Source: an uncultured Nitrospira sp.
GTDB lineage: Bacteria > Nitrospirota > Nitrospiria > Nitrospirales > Nitrospiraceae
DNA length: 52,777 bases
Reading direction: 5' to 3'
Assembly (NCBI GenBank): GCA_902500825.1
Contig: CABVRX010000029.1
Span: 1-52,777, forward strand
Part shown: positions 17,167-27,029 of the stretch, one piece after another
Position numbering within the stretch: the stretch's first letter is position 1
How the letters are laid out: each line of letters starts with the position of its first letter
Notes under the pieces: generated by a model
What the model was told of the DNA's origin: nothing
The model's database searches: none
What the model saw: only the letters and a program-made list of their open reading frames with translations
Made by a program: the position numbers and the translations under genes

Positions 17167-18510
17167 ATGAGCATTGATACTGTTTGGCAGGACGTACTGC
17201 ACTATATCCAAGGGAAGGTTCCGAAGCAGGTATATGATACCTGGTTCATACCGGTTCACCTGGATCGGATTGAAAACTCGACGGCGCACATTGGAGTTCC
17301 GAACAAATTCTTTGGAGAATGGTTAGACGCACATTATGGACCTTTGCTGGTAGAAGCTATGGCTATGGCTCGGGGTGGAGAGTTGGTAGCGGTCGCATTT
17401 GCCGTTCGTGAGAAGAAAGTTGCGGTATTAGGCGAGCCTCAAACCTCCCTGAATGGGCCTCGGAGTGTCGTACAGTCCAAGCCTCGACGGGGCATCCAGC
17501 TGAACCCCAAATATACATTCAAAAACTTTGTCGTTGGTGCTGGGAATCAATTCGCCCATGCGGCCTGTATGGCAGTGGCTGAGCAGCCAGGGCACACGTA
17601 TAACCCGCTCTTTATTTACGGTGGCGTGGGACTAGGAAAAACTCACCTCTTAAACGCCATAGGAAATCACGTGGCCGAAAAGAGCGATCTGCGCATCGCC
17701 TACCTGACCACTGAGCAATTTACCAACGAGGTGATCAACTCCATTCGCTATGACAAGATGATGGATCTGCGGAAGCGGTATCGGCACATCGATATGCTCA
17801 TGATCGACGACATCCAATTCCTTGTGGGGAAAGAACGGACGCAGGAAGAGTTTTTCCATACCTTCAATGCCTTGTACGAGGGGCATAAACAGATTGTCCT
17901 CTCAAGCGATCGGTTTCCCAAAGATATGCCGGATATCGAAGAGCGTCTGCGGTCTCGCTTCGAATGGGGACTGATTGCGGACTTGCAGCCGCCCGATGTG
18001 GAGACTCGCATCGCCATCCTGCGAAAGAAATCAGAGGACGAAGGACTCAAACTTCCGGAAGACGTCATCCAGTTTCTGGCGATCACGATGAAGAACAATA
18101 TCCGCGAACTGGAAGGGAGCCTAGTTCGATTAGGCGCTTATGCCTCGTTGACGGGGCAAGTGATCACTCTCGATCTTGCCAAGAACGTCCTCCGCGATGT
18201 CATAGGAGACAAGAAAAAGATCGTTGCGATGGATGATATTCAAGAGGTGGTCTGTACACAATTCCACGTGAAGCTGACCGAGCTCAAATCTCGTCGTCGG
18301 AGCAAGACGCTGGTGCATCCCCGACAGATCGCGATGTATCTGTGTCGCGAGCTGACCGATGCCTCATACCCTGAAATCGGGCGCCAATTCGGCGGCAAGG
18401 ACCATACGACCATCATTCACGCCTGTCGTCAGGTCGCGAAGGCCAAGGAGACCGACACGACGTTGCAGACGACGATCGACACGTTGAAAGAGCAAATCCT
18501 TCGAAACTAA
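17167..18510 (+). CDS. dnaA: Chromosomal replication initiator protein DnaA
   Basis: The 447-aa AAA+ initiator has the usual four domains. Domain I begins at VWQDVLHYIQGKVPKQVYDTWF. A short linker is followed by the ATPase (NPLFIYGGVGLGKTHLLNA with the Walker A at about 153-160, and HIDMLMIDDIQFLVGKERTQEEFFHTFN). The C-terminal DNA-binding domain carries the signature GGKDHTTIIHACRQV. The length is typical. It is the first gene after the predicted origin and is likely autoregulated by the upstream DnaA boxes. dnaN follows after 23 bp. Confidence 0.98.
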   Translation: MSIDTVWQDVLHYIQGKVPKQVYDTWFIPVHLDRIENSTAHIGVPNKFFGEWLDAHYGPLLVEAMAMARGGELVAVAFAVREKKVAVLGEPQTSLNGPRSVVQSKPRRGIQLNPKYTFKNFVVGAGNQFAHAACMAVAEQPGHTYNPLFIYGGVGLGKTHLLNAIGNHVAEKSDLRIAYLTTEQFTNEVINSIRYDKMMDLRKRYRHIDMLMIDDIQFLVGKERTQEEFFHTFNALYEGHKQIVLSSDRFPKDMPDIEERLRSRFEWGLIADLQPPDVETRIAILRKKSEDEGLKLPEDVIQFLAITMKNNIRELEGSLVRLGAYASLTGQVITLDLAKNVLRDVIGDKKKIVAMDDIQEVVCTQFHVKLTELKSRRRSKTLVHPRQIAMYLCRELTDASYPEIGRQFGGKDHTTIIHACRQVAKAKETDTTLQTTIDTLKEQILRN

Positions 18511-18533
18511 GAGCCTGACCAGGAGACATCTCC

Positions 18534-19661
18534 ATGAAAGTACGTATTGGACGCGACGAATTGTTGATGGGACTCCAGCGGGTGCAGGGTGTCGTGGAGA
18601 AACGGAACACGATGCCGATTCTGTCGAACATTTTGTTGGAAGCCAAGCAGGATGGGGTGGAGATTGTCGCGACGGACCTCGAAATCGGCTTGCGAGGCCT
18701 GTACAAAGCGACCGTTCTTTCGACCGGTGGTGTCACCATCTCAGCCCGAAAGCTCTTCGAGATCGTCAAAGAGTTACCACCCGGCGATATCGAGCTGACG
18801 GCAACTGACAATAACTGGACGACCATCCAGGCCGGGAAAAGCCAGTTCAAGGTCGTAGGCCTCCCCAGCAGCGAGTACCCCGCATTGCCGGCGATTGAGC
18901 GTGAGGGGTTGACGCCTCTTTCGGGAGAAGGACTTCTGGAATTGATCCGGAAGACACTCTTTGCCGCCGGAGATAACGATGCTCGGTATATCCTGAACGG
19001 CCTCCTGGTCACCCTTCTTGCGACAGAGAAGAAGACCTCTCTTCGATTAGTCGGCACCGATGGCCATCGTTTGGCGGTGGCGGAGCAGGAAGTCGGCAAG
19101 GCCGGCAACAAGGGTGTGCCGCAAGAAATGAAAGCCATCATCCCCAAGAAGGCTGCGCACGAAATCCGCCGTCTGTTGGAGGAGGGCGGAGACACCGAAC
19201 CACTCATCGGTTTCTCGAAGAATCTCATGATCTTCCGCAAAAGCGGTTTGCTGCTGACGTCGCGGTTGATGGAAGGCAACTACCCCAACTACCAACAGGT
19301 CATTCCAAAAGAAAGCGGCAAGAAGATCAGCGTGAGTCGAAGTGAATTGGAGAGCGCGCTGCGTCGCGTGTCGGTGTTGGCCAAGGACAAGGCCAGCGCG
19401 GTAAAGGTGTCATTTGCATCCGGTATGATGACCTTGTTTTCCAGTAGCCCGGATTATGGGGAGGCCACGGAAGAGTTGCCCGCCCGGTATGAGGGTGAGA
19501 CCATTAATACGGGGTTCAATGCCCGTTATCTTTTGGATGTCTTCAGTGTGATGGATGGGGATTCCATATCGCTACAGATGGAAACCCCGCTGAGTCCCTG
19601 TTTGATTCAGGAGACGGAAAGCCCGGGGTTCAAGTGCGTGGTTATGCCCATTAAGATTTAG
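18534..19661 (+). CDS. dnaN: DNA polymerase III beta sliding clamp
   Basis: The 375-aa clamp subunit has the expected three repeated domains, beginning KVRIGRDELLMGLQRVQGVVEKRNTMPIL and ending in the C-terminal CVVMPIKI (MPI/MPM-type terminus). The motif RYILNGLLV and GTDGHRLAV are standard. A GGAGAC ribosome site precedes the ATG. It sits 23 bp after dnaA and is probably co-transcribed with it. recF, which usually follows dnaN, is absent here and gyrB comes next. Confidence 0.98.
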   Translation: MKVRIGRDELLMGLQRVQGVVEKRNTMPILSNILLEAKQDGVEIVATDLEIGLRGLYKATVLSTGGVTISARKLFEIVKELPPGDIELTATDNNWTTIQAGKSQFKVVGLPSSEYPALPAIEREGLTPLSGEGLLELIRKTLFAAGDNDARYILNGLLVTLLATEKKTSLRLVGTDGHRLAVAEQEVGKAGNKGVPQEMKAIIPKKAAHEIRRLLEEGGDTEPLIGFSKNLMIFRKSGLLLTSRLMEGNYPNYQQVIPKESGKKISVSRSELESALRRVSVLAKDKASAVKVSFASGMMTLFSSSPDYGEATEELPARYEGETINTGFNARYLLDVFSVMDGDSISLQMETPLSPCLIQETESPGFKCVVMPIKI

Positions 19662-22175
<2,514 letters not shown>

Positions 22176-22255
22176 CTCGTTTATGAAGCGCAGGCAGAAC
22201 AAGATTTCTGATCCTTGCGGTTCACGTTTCAGGAAATACCCTTCACGAGGACAGC

Positions 22256-24733
22256 ATGCCCCCTGATGAACGTCTTGGCCATATCGCAATAGAAGACGAG
22301 ATGAAATCGTCGTACCTCGATTATGCGATGAGCGTCATCGTAGGACGAGCGCTGCCCGACGTCCGCGATGGGCTCAAGCCGGTCCATCGCCGTATCCTGT
22401 TCGGCATGAACGAAATGGGCCTCGCCTCCAATCGGGCCTACCGCAAGTCGGCCAAGATCGTGGGCGATATCATGGGCAATTATCATCCTCATGGCGATTC
22501 AGCCATTTACGACACCCTCGTACGAATGGCGCAGGACTTCAACATGCGCTATCTCCTCGTCGACGGCCAGGGGAATTATGGGTCGATGGACGGGGATTCA
22601 GCGGCTGCGATGCGCTACACCGAAGCGCGCATGACCAAACTCGCAGAAGAGATGTTGGCCGATATCGACAAGGACACCGTCGACTTCGGACCGAACTACG
22701 ACGAATCACGACAAGAACCGCTGGTTTTGCCGACCAGGGTGCCGAATCTCCTCATTAACGGAGCAGGCGGCATTGCCGTCGGCTATGCCACGAACATCCC
22801 GACGCACAACATCACCGAGATCATCGATGGATTGCTTCTGCTGTTGGAAAGTCCGGAGAGCACGATCGCTCAGTTGATGAAGAAGATTCCAGGGCCTGAT
22901 TTCCCGACGGCTGGGTTCATCTACGGCATGAGTGGGATCAAGGAGGCCTATGAGACCGGTCGGGGCCTTTTGACGTTGCGCGCAAAAGTCATTGTAGAGA
23001 CCGATCAACGCACCGATCGAGAACGGCTCATCGTGACGGAGATTCCGTATCAAGTCAACAAGGTGTCATTGATCAAGAAGATTGCCGAATTGGTTCAGGA
23101 AGACCGGATCAAAGGCATCTCCGACCTGCGAGATGAGTCATCGGATCGTGAAGGGGTCCGGGTAGTCATCGAACTCAAGCGAGGTGAAATCCCGTTGGTG
23201 GTATTGAACAATTTGTACAAACACACGCCACTTGAAACAACCTTCGGCGTCATCATGTTGGCGCTGGTGAACAATCGCCCAGAGATTCTGAATCTCAAGC
23301 AGATCCTCCATCATTTTCTTGAGCATCGACGCGAAGTCGTGGTGCGGCGGACAGCGTTCGACCTCAGAAAAGCGGAGGAGCGGGCGCACATCTTGGAAGG
23401 ACTCAAGATCGCGCTCGACAATCTCGATGCCGTCATCATGCTCATCCGCGGGTCACAATCACCGGACGAAGCGAGAGCCGGTCTGATACGTCAGTTCAGC
23501 CTCACCGAGATCCAGGCCAACGCGATTCTCGACATGCGGCTTCAGCGTTTGACACAGCTCGAACGGACCAAACTCGTCGAAGAATACCAGGACGTGCTCA
23601 AGCAGATCGAATATCTGAAGTCGGTGCTCGCGAGCGAGGCACTGGTTCGGACCATCATTAAGGACGAGCTCACCGAAATTCGTGAAGCCTATAAGGACGA
23701 GCGGCGGACGCAGATCGTGAAGGAAGAGGCGGAAATCAGCCTTGAAGATCTGATTGCAGCCGAGGAAGTGATCGTGACCATCTCTCACACCGGATACATC
23801 AAACGAAATGCCGTGTCCCTCTATCGCGCTCAACGACGAGGAGGAAAAGGCAAGATCGGGATGGGTATCAAGGAAGAAGATTTTGTCGTGAATCTCTTTA
23901 CCGCCTCCACGCATGATTCACTCCTCTTTTTCACGGATGCGGGAAAGGTCTATTGGTTGAAAGTCCATGAAATCCCCGAGGCCAGCCGGGCCGCGAAGGG
24001 CAAAGCTCTTGTCAATCTGCTCGCCCTGGCAGGCAGTGAAAAAGTCACCGCGACGTTGCCGGTCAAAGAGTTCCGAGAGGACCGATATATCGTGATGGCC
24101 ACCAAGAAGGGCGTCATCAAGAAGACGGAACTGTCCGCGTTCAGCAATCCACGGCAAGGCGGGATCATCGCCTTGGGACTCGAGGGCGGTGACAGACTGA
24201 TCGGCGTGCAACTGACCGATGGACAACGTGAAATTCTACTCGGGACTAGACAGGGTATCACCATTCGGTTCAAAGAAGAAGAAGTGAGATCAATGGGCCG
24301 GACTGCGTATGGCGTGAAAGGGATCACGCTCGAAGAAGGCAATGAAGTCATCGGCATGGAAACCATCACCCCCGATTCTACGACATCGATTTTGACCGTC
24401 ACGGAAGGGGGCTACGGCAAAAGGACCACCGTGGGCGAATATCGAGTTCAGGGCCGCGGCGGCAAGGGCATTATCAGCGTCAAGACGACGGAGCGAAACG
24501 GCTTGGCTGTCGGATTCCTGCAAGTACGAGACGGCGACGAAATCATGCTGATCGCTGCCCAGGGTAAAGTGCTCCGATGTAAGGTAGACGACATCCGCGA
24601 AATCGGCCGCAACACCCAAGGGGTTCGTATTCTCGACCTTGATGGTGAAGGAGACCGAGTCGTGGGCGTCGCCAGACTGGCAGAAACGGTTGAACGAGAG
24701 GATGCGGCGTCCGAGGATGCCCCCAAAATCTAA
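22256..24733 (+). CDS. gyrA: DNA gyrase subunit A
   Basis: The 825-aa subunit carries the catalytic tyrosine in AAAMRYTEARM (about Tyr121) and the quinolone-determining loop YHPHGDSAIYDTLVRMAQ with the wild-type Ser and Asp. The C-terminal beta-pinwheel begins with the GyrA box QRRGGKGK, which marks gyrase rather than topoisomerase IV. A second related stretch, QGRGGKGI, follows later in the pinwheel. Cytoplasmic, pairs with the GyrB upstream. The end overlaps no other plausible gene once the next start is set at 24756. Confidence 0.98.
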   Translation: MPPDERLGHIAIEDEMKSSYLDYAMSVIVGRALPDVRDGLKPVHRRILFGMNEMGLASNRAYRKSAKIVGDIMGNYHPHGDSAIYDTLVRMAQDFNMRYLLVDGQGNYGSMDGDSAAAMRYTEARMTKLAEEMLADIDKDTVDFGPNYDESRQEPLVLPTRVPNLLINGAGGIAVGYATNIPTHNITEIIDGLLLLLESPESTIAQLMKKIPGPDFPTAGFIYGMSGIKEAYETGRGLLTLRAKVIVETDQRTDRERLIVTEIPYQVNKVSLIKKIAELVQEDRIKGISDLRDESSDREGVRVVIELKRGEIPLVVLNNLYKHTPLETTFGVIMLALVNNRPEILNLKQILHHFLEHRREVVVRRTAFDLRKAEERAHILEGLKIALDNLDAVIMLIRGSQSPDEARAGLIRQFSLTEIQANAILDMRLQRLTQLERTKLVEEYQDVLKQIEYLKSVLASEALVRTIIKDELTEIREAYKDERRTQIVKEEAEISLEDLIAAEEVIVTISHTGYIKRNAVSLYRAQRRGGKGKIGMGIKEEDFVVNLFTASTHDSLLFFTDAGKVYWLKVHEIPEASRAAKGKALVNLLALAGSEKVTATLPVKEFREDRYIVMATKKGVIKKTELSAFSNPRQGGIIALGLEGGDRLIGVQLTDGQREILLGTRQGITIRFKEEEVRSMGRTAYGVKGITLEEGNEVIGMETITPDSTTSILTVTEGGYGKRTTVGEYRVQGRGGKGIISVKTTERNGLAVGFLQVRDGDEIMLIAAQGKVLRCKVDDIREIGRNTQGVRILDLDGEGDRVVGVARLAETVEREDAASEDAPKI

Positions 24734-24755
24734 CCTGCGTCTGCATAGTCGTTCA

Positions 24756-25367
24756 ATGCAGCAGCAGATATCTTCTTCCATGCCTCCCGCCGGTGCCAAG
24801 ACGAAGAAGCCGCTTGATGTCGTCGTCAAATTCGCGCTCGCCGTCTTCGTGGGATCTTTTGCCTTGATCTGGGGAGGCATGTATCTCAGCCGTCCCGATC
24901 GATCGATTCCTCCCTATACGGTCGGTGCGCAATCAGGCCATATCGTCACAACGGACGTTCCGCGAGGAACAACTGATGAGGAAATTGAATCGCTGGTGAA
25001 GCGTTTTCGAAAGGTCGGCCACCAAACACACGATTTCGCTCGGATGAAGATCTATCCCACTACTCCGGGCGATCCCGGTGGTCCGTACAGACAGATCATG
25101 ATCTACGTGTTCGACGACCATGGATGGACCGACCCGGAAGTACTGGCCAAATACATGGCCGGAGAAACGGTGATCATCAAGGACTATGAACGATCCATGC
25201 GCGGATACTATCGATTGCACGACCAAGATGAAGAAGGAGGAATAGGCCCTCTCTCCAAGAATGGGCAAGTTACTCGTGACACGCGGATCCTCTTCAAGGG
25301 GCTTGTGACGGACCCCTTGCCGGTCGAGGCGGAAGGCGAGCAGGGTATCTCGATATCACCTCTCTAA
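24756..25367 (+). CDS. Membrane-anchored hypothetical protein
   Basis: The frame is open from within gyrA, but the first start clear of gyrA is the ATG at 24756, giving about 203 aa; an ATG at 24780 is equally possible. One transmembrane helix (VVVKFALAVFVGSFALIWGG) near residue 30 anchors a C-terminal soluble domain with YRQIMIYVFDDHGWTDPEVLAKYM and DTRILFKGLVTDP. I do not recognise the family. Its 3' end overlaps the convergent DciA-like gene by 74 bp. Confidence 0.6.
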   Translation: MQQQISSSMPPAGAKTKKPLDVVVKFALAVFVGSFALIWGGMYLSRPDRSIPPYTVGAQSGHIVTTDVPRGTTDEEIESLVKRFRKVGHQTHDFARMKIYPTTPGDPGGPYRQIMIYVFDDHGWTDPEVLAKYMAGETVIIKDYERSMRGYYRLHDQDEEGGIGPLSKNGQVTRDTRILFKGLVTDPLPVEAEGEQGISISPL

Positions 25368-25797
25368 GCCGCTCACGGATGGACGGGTCTTGGATCATCG
25401 CGGTATGTACTACCAGTTCAGCCAAGGATTGCTCCGATTGAGCCGACCGGAGATCGGTAGCGGGACTTGCGGGAATAGTTCCCGTTTCATCGGGAATCTC
25501 TCCGACGCGAAACGCAATGTCCGTGACAGATCCCGGTCCTGATTCCGCCTGCAGCTTTGTCAAGAGCGCCGGTTTGAGGAATGTCAGCTGTTGCAGCCAG
25601 ACGGGATTTCTGACGAGCAGGTAGAGTTTTTTGAAGCGAATCTGGGCCGGCCAGGTATGCGAAGCCATGGGCTCGCCCACAATGTCGCGCCAGCGATGTC
25701 GCAAACGAAGCTCCAGCAACCTCGATTCGAGCCCAAGCCGCTTAGAAAGACCTGAGAGGATATTGCCGAACGAATCGAACGGGCCGGGGCCAGTCAT
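25294..25797 (-). CDS. DUF721/DciA-family protein
   Basis: The 167-aa protein has the DUF721 core: LSKRLGLESRLLELRLRHRW, RDIVGEPMASHTWPAQIR, LYLLVRNPVWLQQLTFLK and LLTKLQAESG. DciA (DUF721) is the ancestral loader or operator of the replicative helicase DnaB in bacteria that lack DnaC or DnaI, and its gene often lies near dnaA and gyrase genes, as here. The C-terminal half (PSIRERLREVISRYPAR) is a charged, probably flexible tail. Family assignment is good; the helicase role is inferred. Confidence 0.75.
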   Translation of the reverse strand: MTGPGPFDSFGNILSGLSKRLGLESRLLELRLRHRWRDIVGEPMASHTWPAQIRFKKLYLLVRNPVWLQQLTFLKPALLTKLQAESGPGSVTDIAFRVGEIPDETGTIPASPATDLRSAQSEQSLAELVVHTAMIQDPSIRERLREVISRYPARLPPRPARGPSQAP

Positions 25798-25843
25798 GTG
25801 GCATCATAGGCGGTAGCGGAGAACGAGATCAAGAGATCGAGTC

Positions 25844-26317
25844 ATGGCTAAAGAGACGGAAGATCATCCGAAGGTCGTGGCCACCAATCGCAAGGCCTAT
25901 CACGATTATTTTATCGAAGAGAAGTTCGAGGCTGGGATTGTACTCAGGGGCACCGAAGTGAAATCTCTTCGGGACAGGCGGGTGAACTTACAAGACAGTT
26001 ATGCGGGCGTCAAAGACGGCGAGGTCTTTCTCCATCATTGCCACATCAGCCCCTATAGTCACGGCAACATCATGAACCATGATCCGATCAGGACGCGCAA
26101 GTTGCTCCTTCATCGAAAAGAGATCAACAAGCTTCTCGGGAAAACCCAACAGAAGGGTCTCACACTGATCCCGCTTCGAATCTATTTTTCTGAACGTGGC
26201 CAGGCCAAAATCGAACTAGGATTAGCCAAAGGGAAGAAGCAGCATGATCGCCGGGAATCGATCAAGGCTCGGGAAGCCGGCAGAGAAGTGGAACGGGCGA
26301 TCAAGGAACGGAAATAG
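25844..26317 (+). CDS. smpB: SsrA-binding protein SmpB
   Basis: The 157-aa protein binds tmRNA and delivers it to stalled ribosomes. Diagnostic stretches are [43 protein letters not shown] (with SHG), KLLLHRKEI and the basic [20 protein letters not shown] tail. The length is typical. I looked for the tmRNA gene in the flanking sequence and did not find it. Confidence 0.96.
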   Translation: MAKETEDHPKVVATNRKAYHDYFIEEKFEAGIVLRGTEVKSLRDRRVNLQDSYAGVKDGEVFLHHCHISPYSHGNIMNHDPIRTRKLLLHRKEINKLLGKTQQKGLTLIPLRIYFSERGQAKIELGLAKGKKQHDRRESIKAREAGREVERAIKERK

Positions 26318-26411
26318 GGTGGAAGGTCATTATTCGTTCACAGTGCGGTAACGATCGAGAACCTCCCTCCGCGTCGATCTCTACGAACTAAACCGACATC
26401 ACAGGGAAATC

Positions 26412-26455
26412 GCGCCGTGTCGCTATCCTTGGTCAGCGGATGCCAGACACGGCGC
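26412..26455. terminator. Hairpin between convergent smpB and micro-protein 2
   Basis: A perfect 10-bp inverted repeat, GCGCCGTGTC and GACACGGCGC, with a 24-nt loop lies in the 218-bp space between two convergent transcription units. It is a candidate bidirectional terminator, though no T-tract adjoins it. Confidence 0.4.
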
Positions 26456-26535
26456 TTGTCAGATATATCCGTATGCCTGGGATACCCCTACCGAGCAACC
26501 GCCGCCTCTCCATGAGGGGGAGGCCGATCCTACTT

Positions 26536-26619
26536 TTACTCCCCGTCAATGAACACGACCTTATACATCGCTCCAAAAACAGCGGTCAGCGCAAGCAACG
26601 CCAAGAATAACGTCGTCAT
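26536..26619 (-). CDS. Single-helix membrane micro-protein 2 (27 aa), bd-oxidase locus
   Basis: A perfect ribosome site (AAGGAGGTG, 7 nt spacing) precedes an ATG that opens a 27-codon frame ending with GYxF-like sequence. The product, MTTLFLALLALTAVFG followed by AMYKVVFIDGE, is one hydrophobic helix with a short polar tail. It shares the pattern FG-x-x-Y-x-x-x-F with micro-protein 1 upstream, and both have the same tandem-repeat promoter element, so the pair looks like a tandem duplication. Position downstream of a bd-like oxidase suggests an accessory subunit comparable in size and topology to CydX or similar small oxidase subunits; this is inference. Confidence 0.65.
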   Translation of the reverse strand: MTTLFLALLALTAVFGAMYKVVFIDGE

Positions 26620-26643
26620 AGTTCTTCACCTCCTTCGCCACTA

Positions 26644-26697
26644 AGGATAAGGCTCAAATATGAATGGTGCATAATGGGATCGTGAAGAAATCTTCAT
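26644..26697 (-). promoter_or_regulatory. Tandem TTCAT-type promoter box B (micro-protein 2)
   Basis: On the minus strand the half-sites are TTCAC (26682-26686), ATTAT (26671-26675) and TTCAT (26660-26664), each 11 bp apart, with an inverted ATGAA 11 bp further upstream (26693-26697). Ten nt after the last half-site is the -10 hexamer TATCCT (26644-26649). The start codon of micro-protein 2 is 25 bp downstream of the -10. About 40 of 52 positions agree with box A. Confidence 0.65.
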
Positions 26698-26780
26698 AAT
26701 TCAACCGCCCTACTTAGGAAGTTCAACTGCTGCCGAACGCTGGACAGCATTGACCCAGGACTCAGCCAGGTCCAACCACG

Positions 26781-26861
26781 TCACTTACTGGCGAACTGCA
26801 ACATGGCGTACGATATTCCGAATATGGAGACCAATATGAACACTTCGATGAAGGAAATCAT
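26781..26861 (-). CDS. Single-helix membrane micro-protein 1 (26 aa), bd-oxidase locus
   Basis: The ATG at 26861 is preceded by AAAGGGGGTGACC, a strong ribosome site. The 26-residue product begins MISFIEVFILVSIFG and ends ISYAMLQFASK. It is a single predicted transmembrane helix with one acidic residue near the N-terminus and a Lys at the C-terminus. It lies 168 bp after the bd-like oxidase stop, with its own promoter box between, so it may be transcribed both with the oxidase and separately. The shared FG-x-x-Y pattern links it to micro-protein 2. Too short for ordinary gene callers. Confidence 0.65.
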   Translation of the reverse strand: MISFIEVFILVSIFGISYAMLQFASK

Positions 26862-26898
26862 GATGGTTTGGTCACCCCCTTTCACTTTCCTACCTATA

Positions 26899-26952
26899 TA
26901 CATACGCTCAGAAGATGAAGCCTCCATGATGAGATCGTGAAGAATGCTTCAT
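26899..26952 (-). promoter_or_regulatory. Tandem TTCAT-type promoter box A (micro-protein 1)
   Basis: Minus-strand half-sites TTCAC (26937-26941), ATCAT (26926-26930) and TTCAT (26915-26919) are spaced exactly 11 bp. An inverted ATGAA (26948-26952) lies one further period upstream. After 10 nt comes TATGTA (26899-26904), overlapping a longer TATATA run. The start codon follows 38 bp downstream of the -10. Confidence 0.65.
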
Positions 26953-27029
26953 AATTCGCGCCTGAATGCTAGGTTCCAGCAGTGGAGGCTTGGCGCTGAA
27001 CATGATCCAGTGATCGCCCTCGGACCCGC

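Noticed and set aside
26318-26535. Possible tmRNA (ssrA) after smpB
   Set aside because: No tag-peptide frame ending in an AAA/LAA-type terminus and no tRNA-Ala-like ends with CCA are found in the gap.
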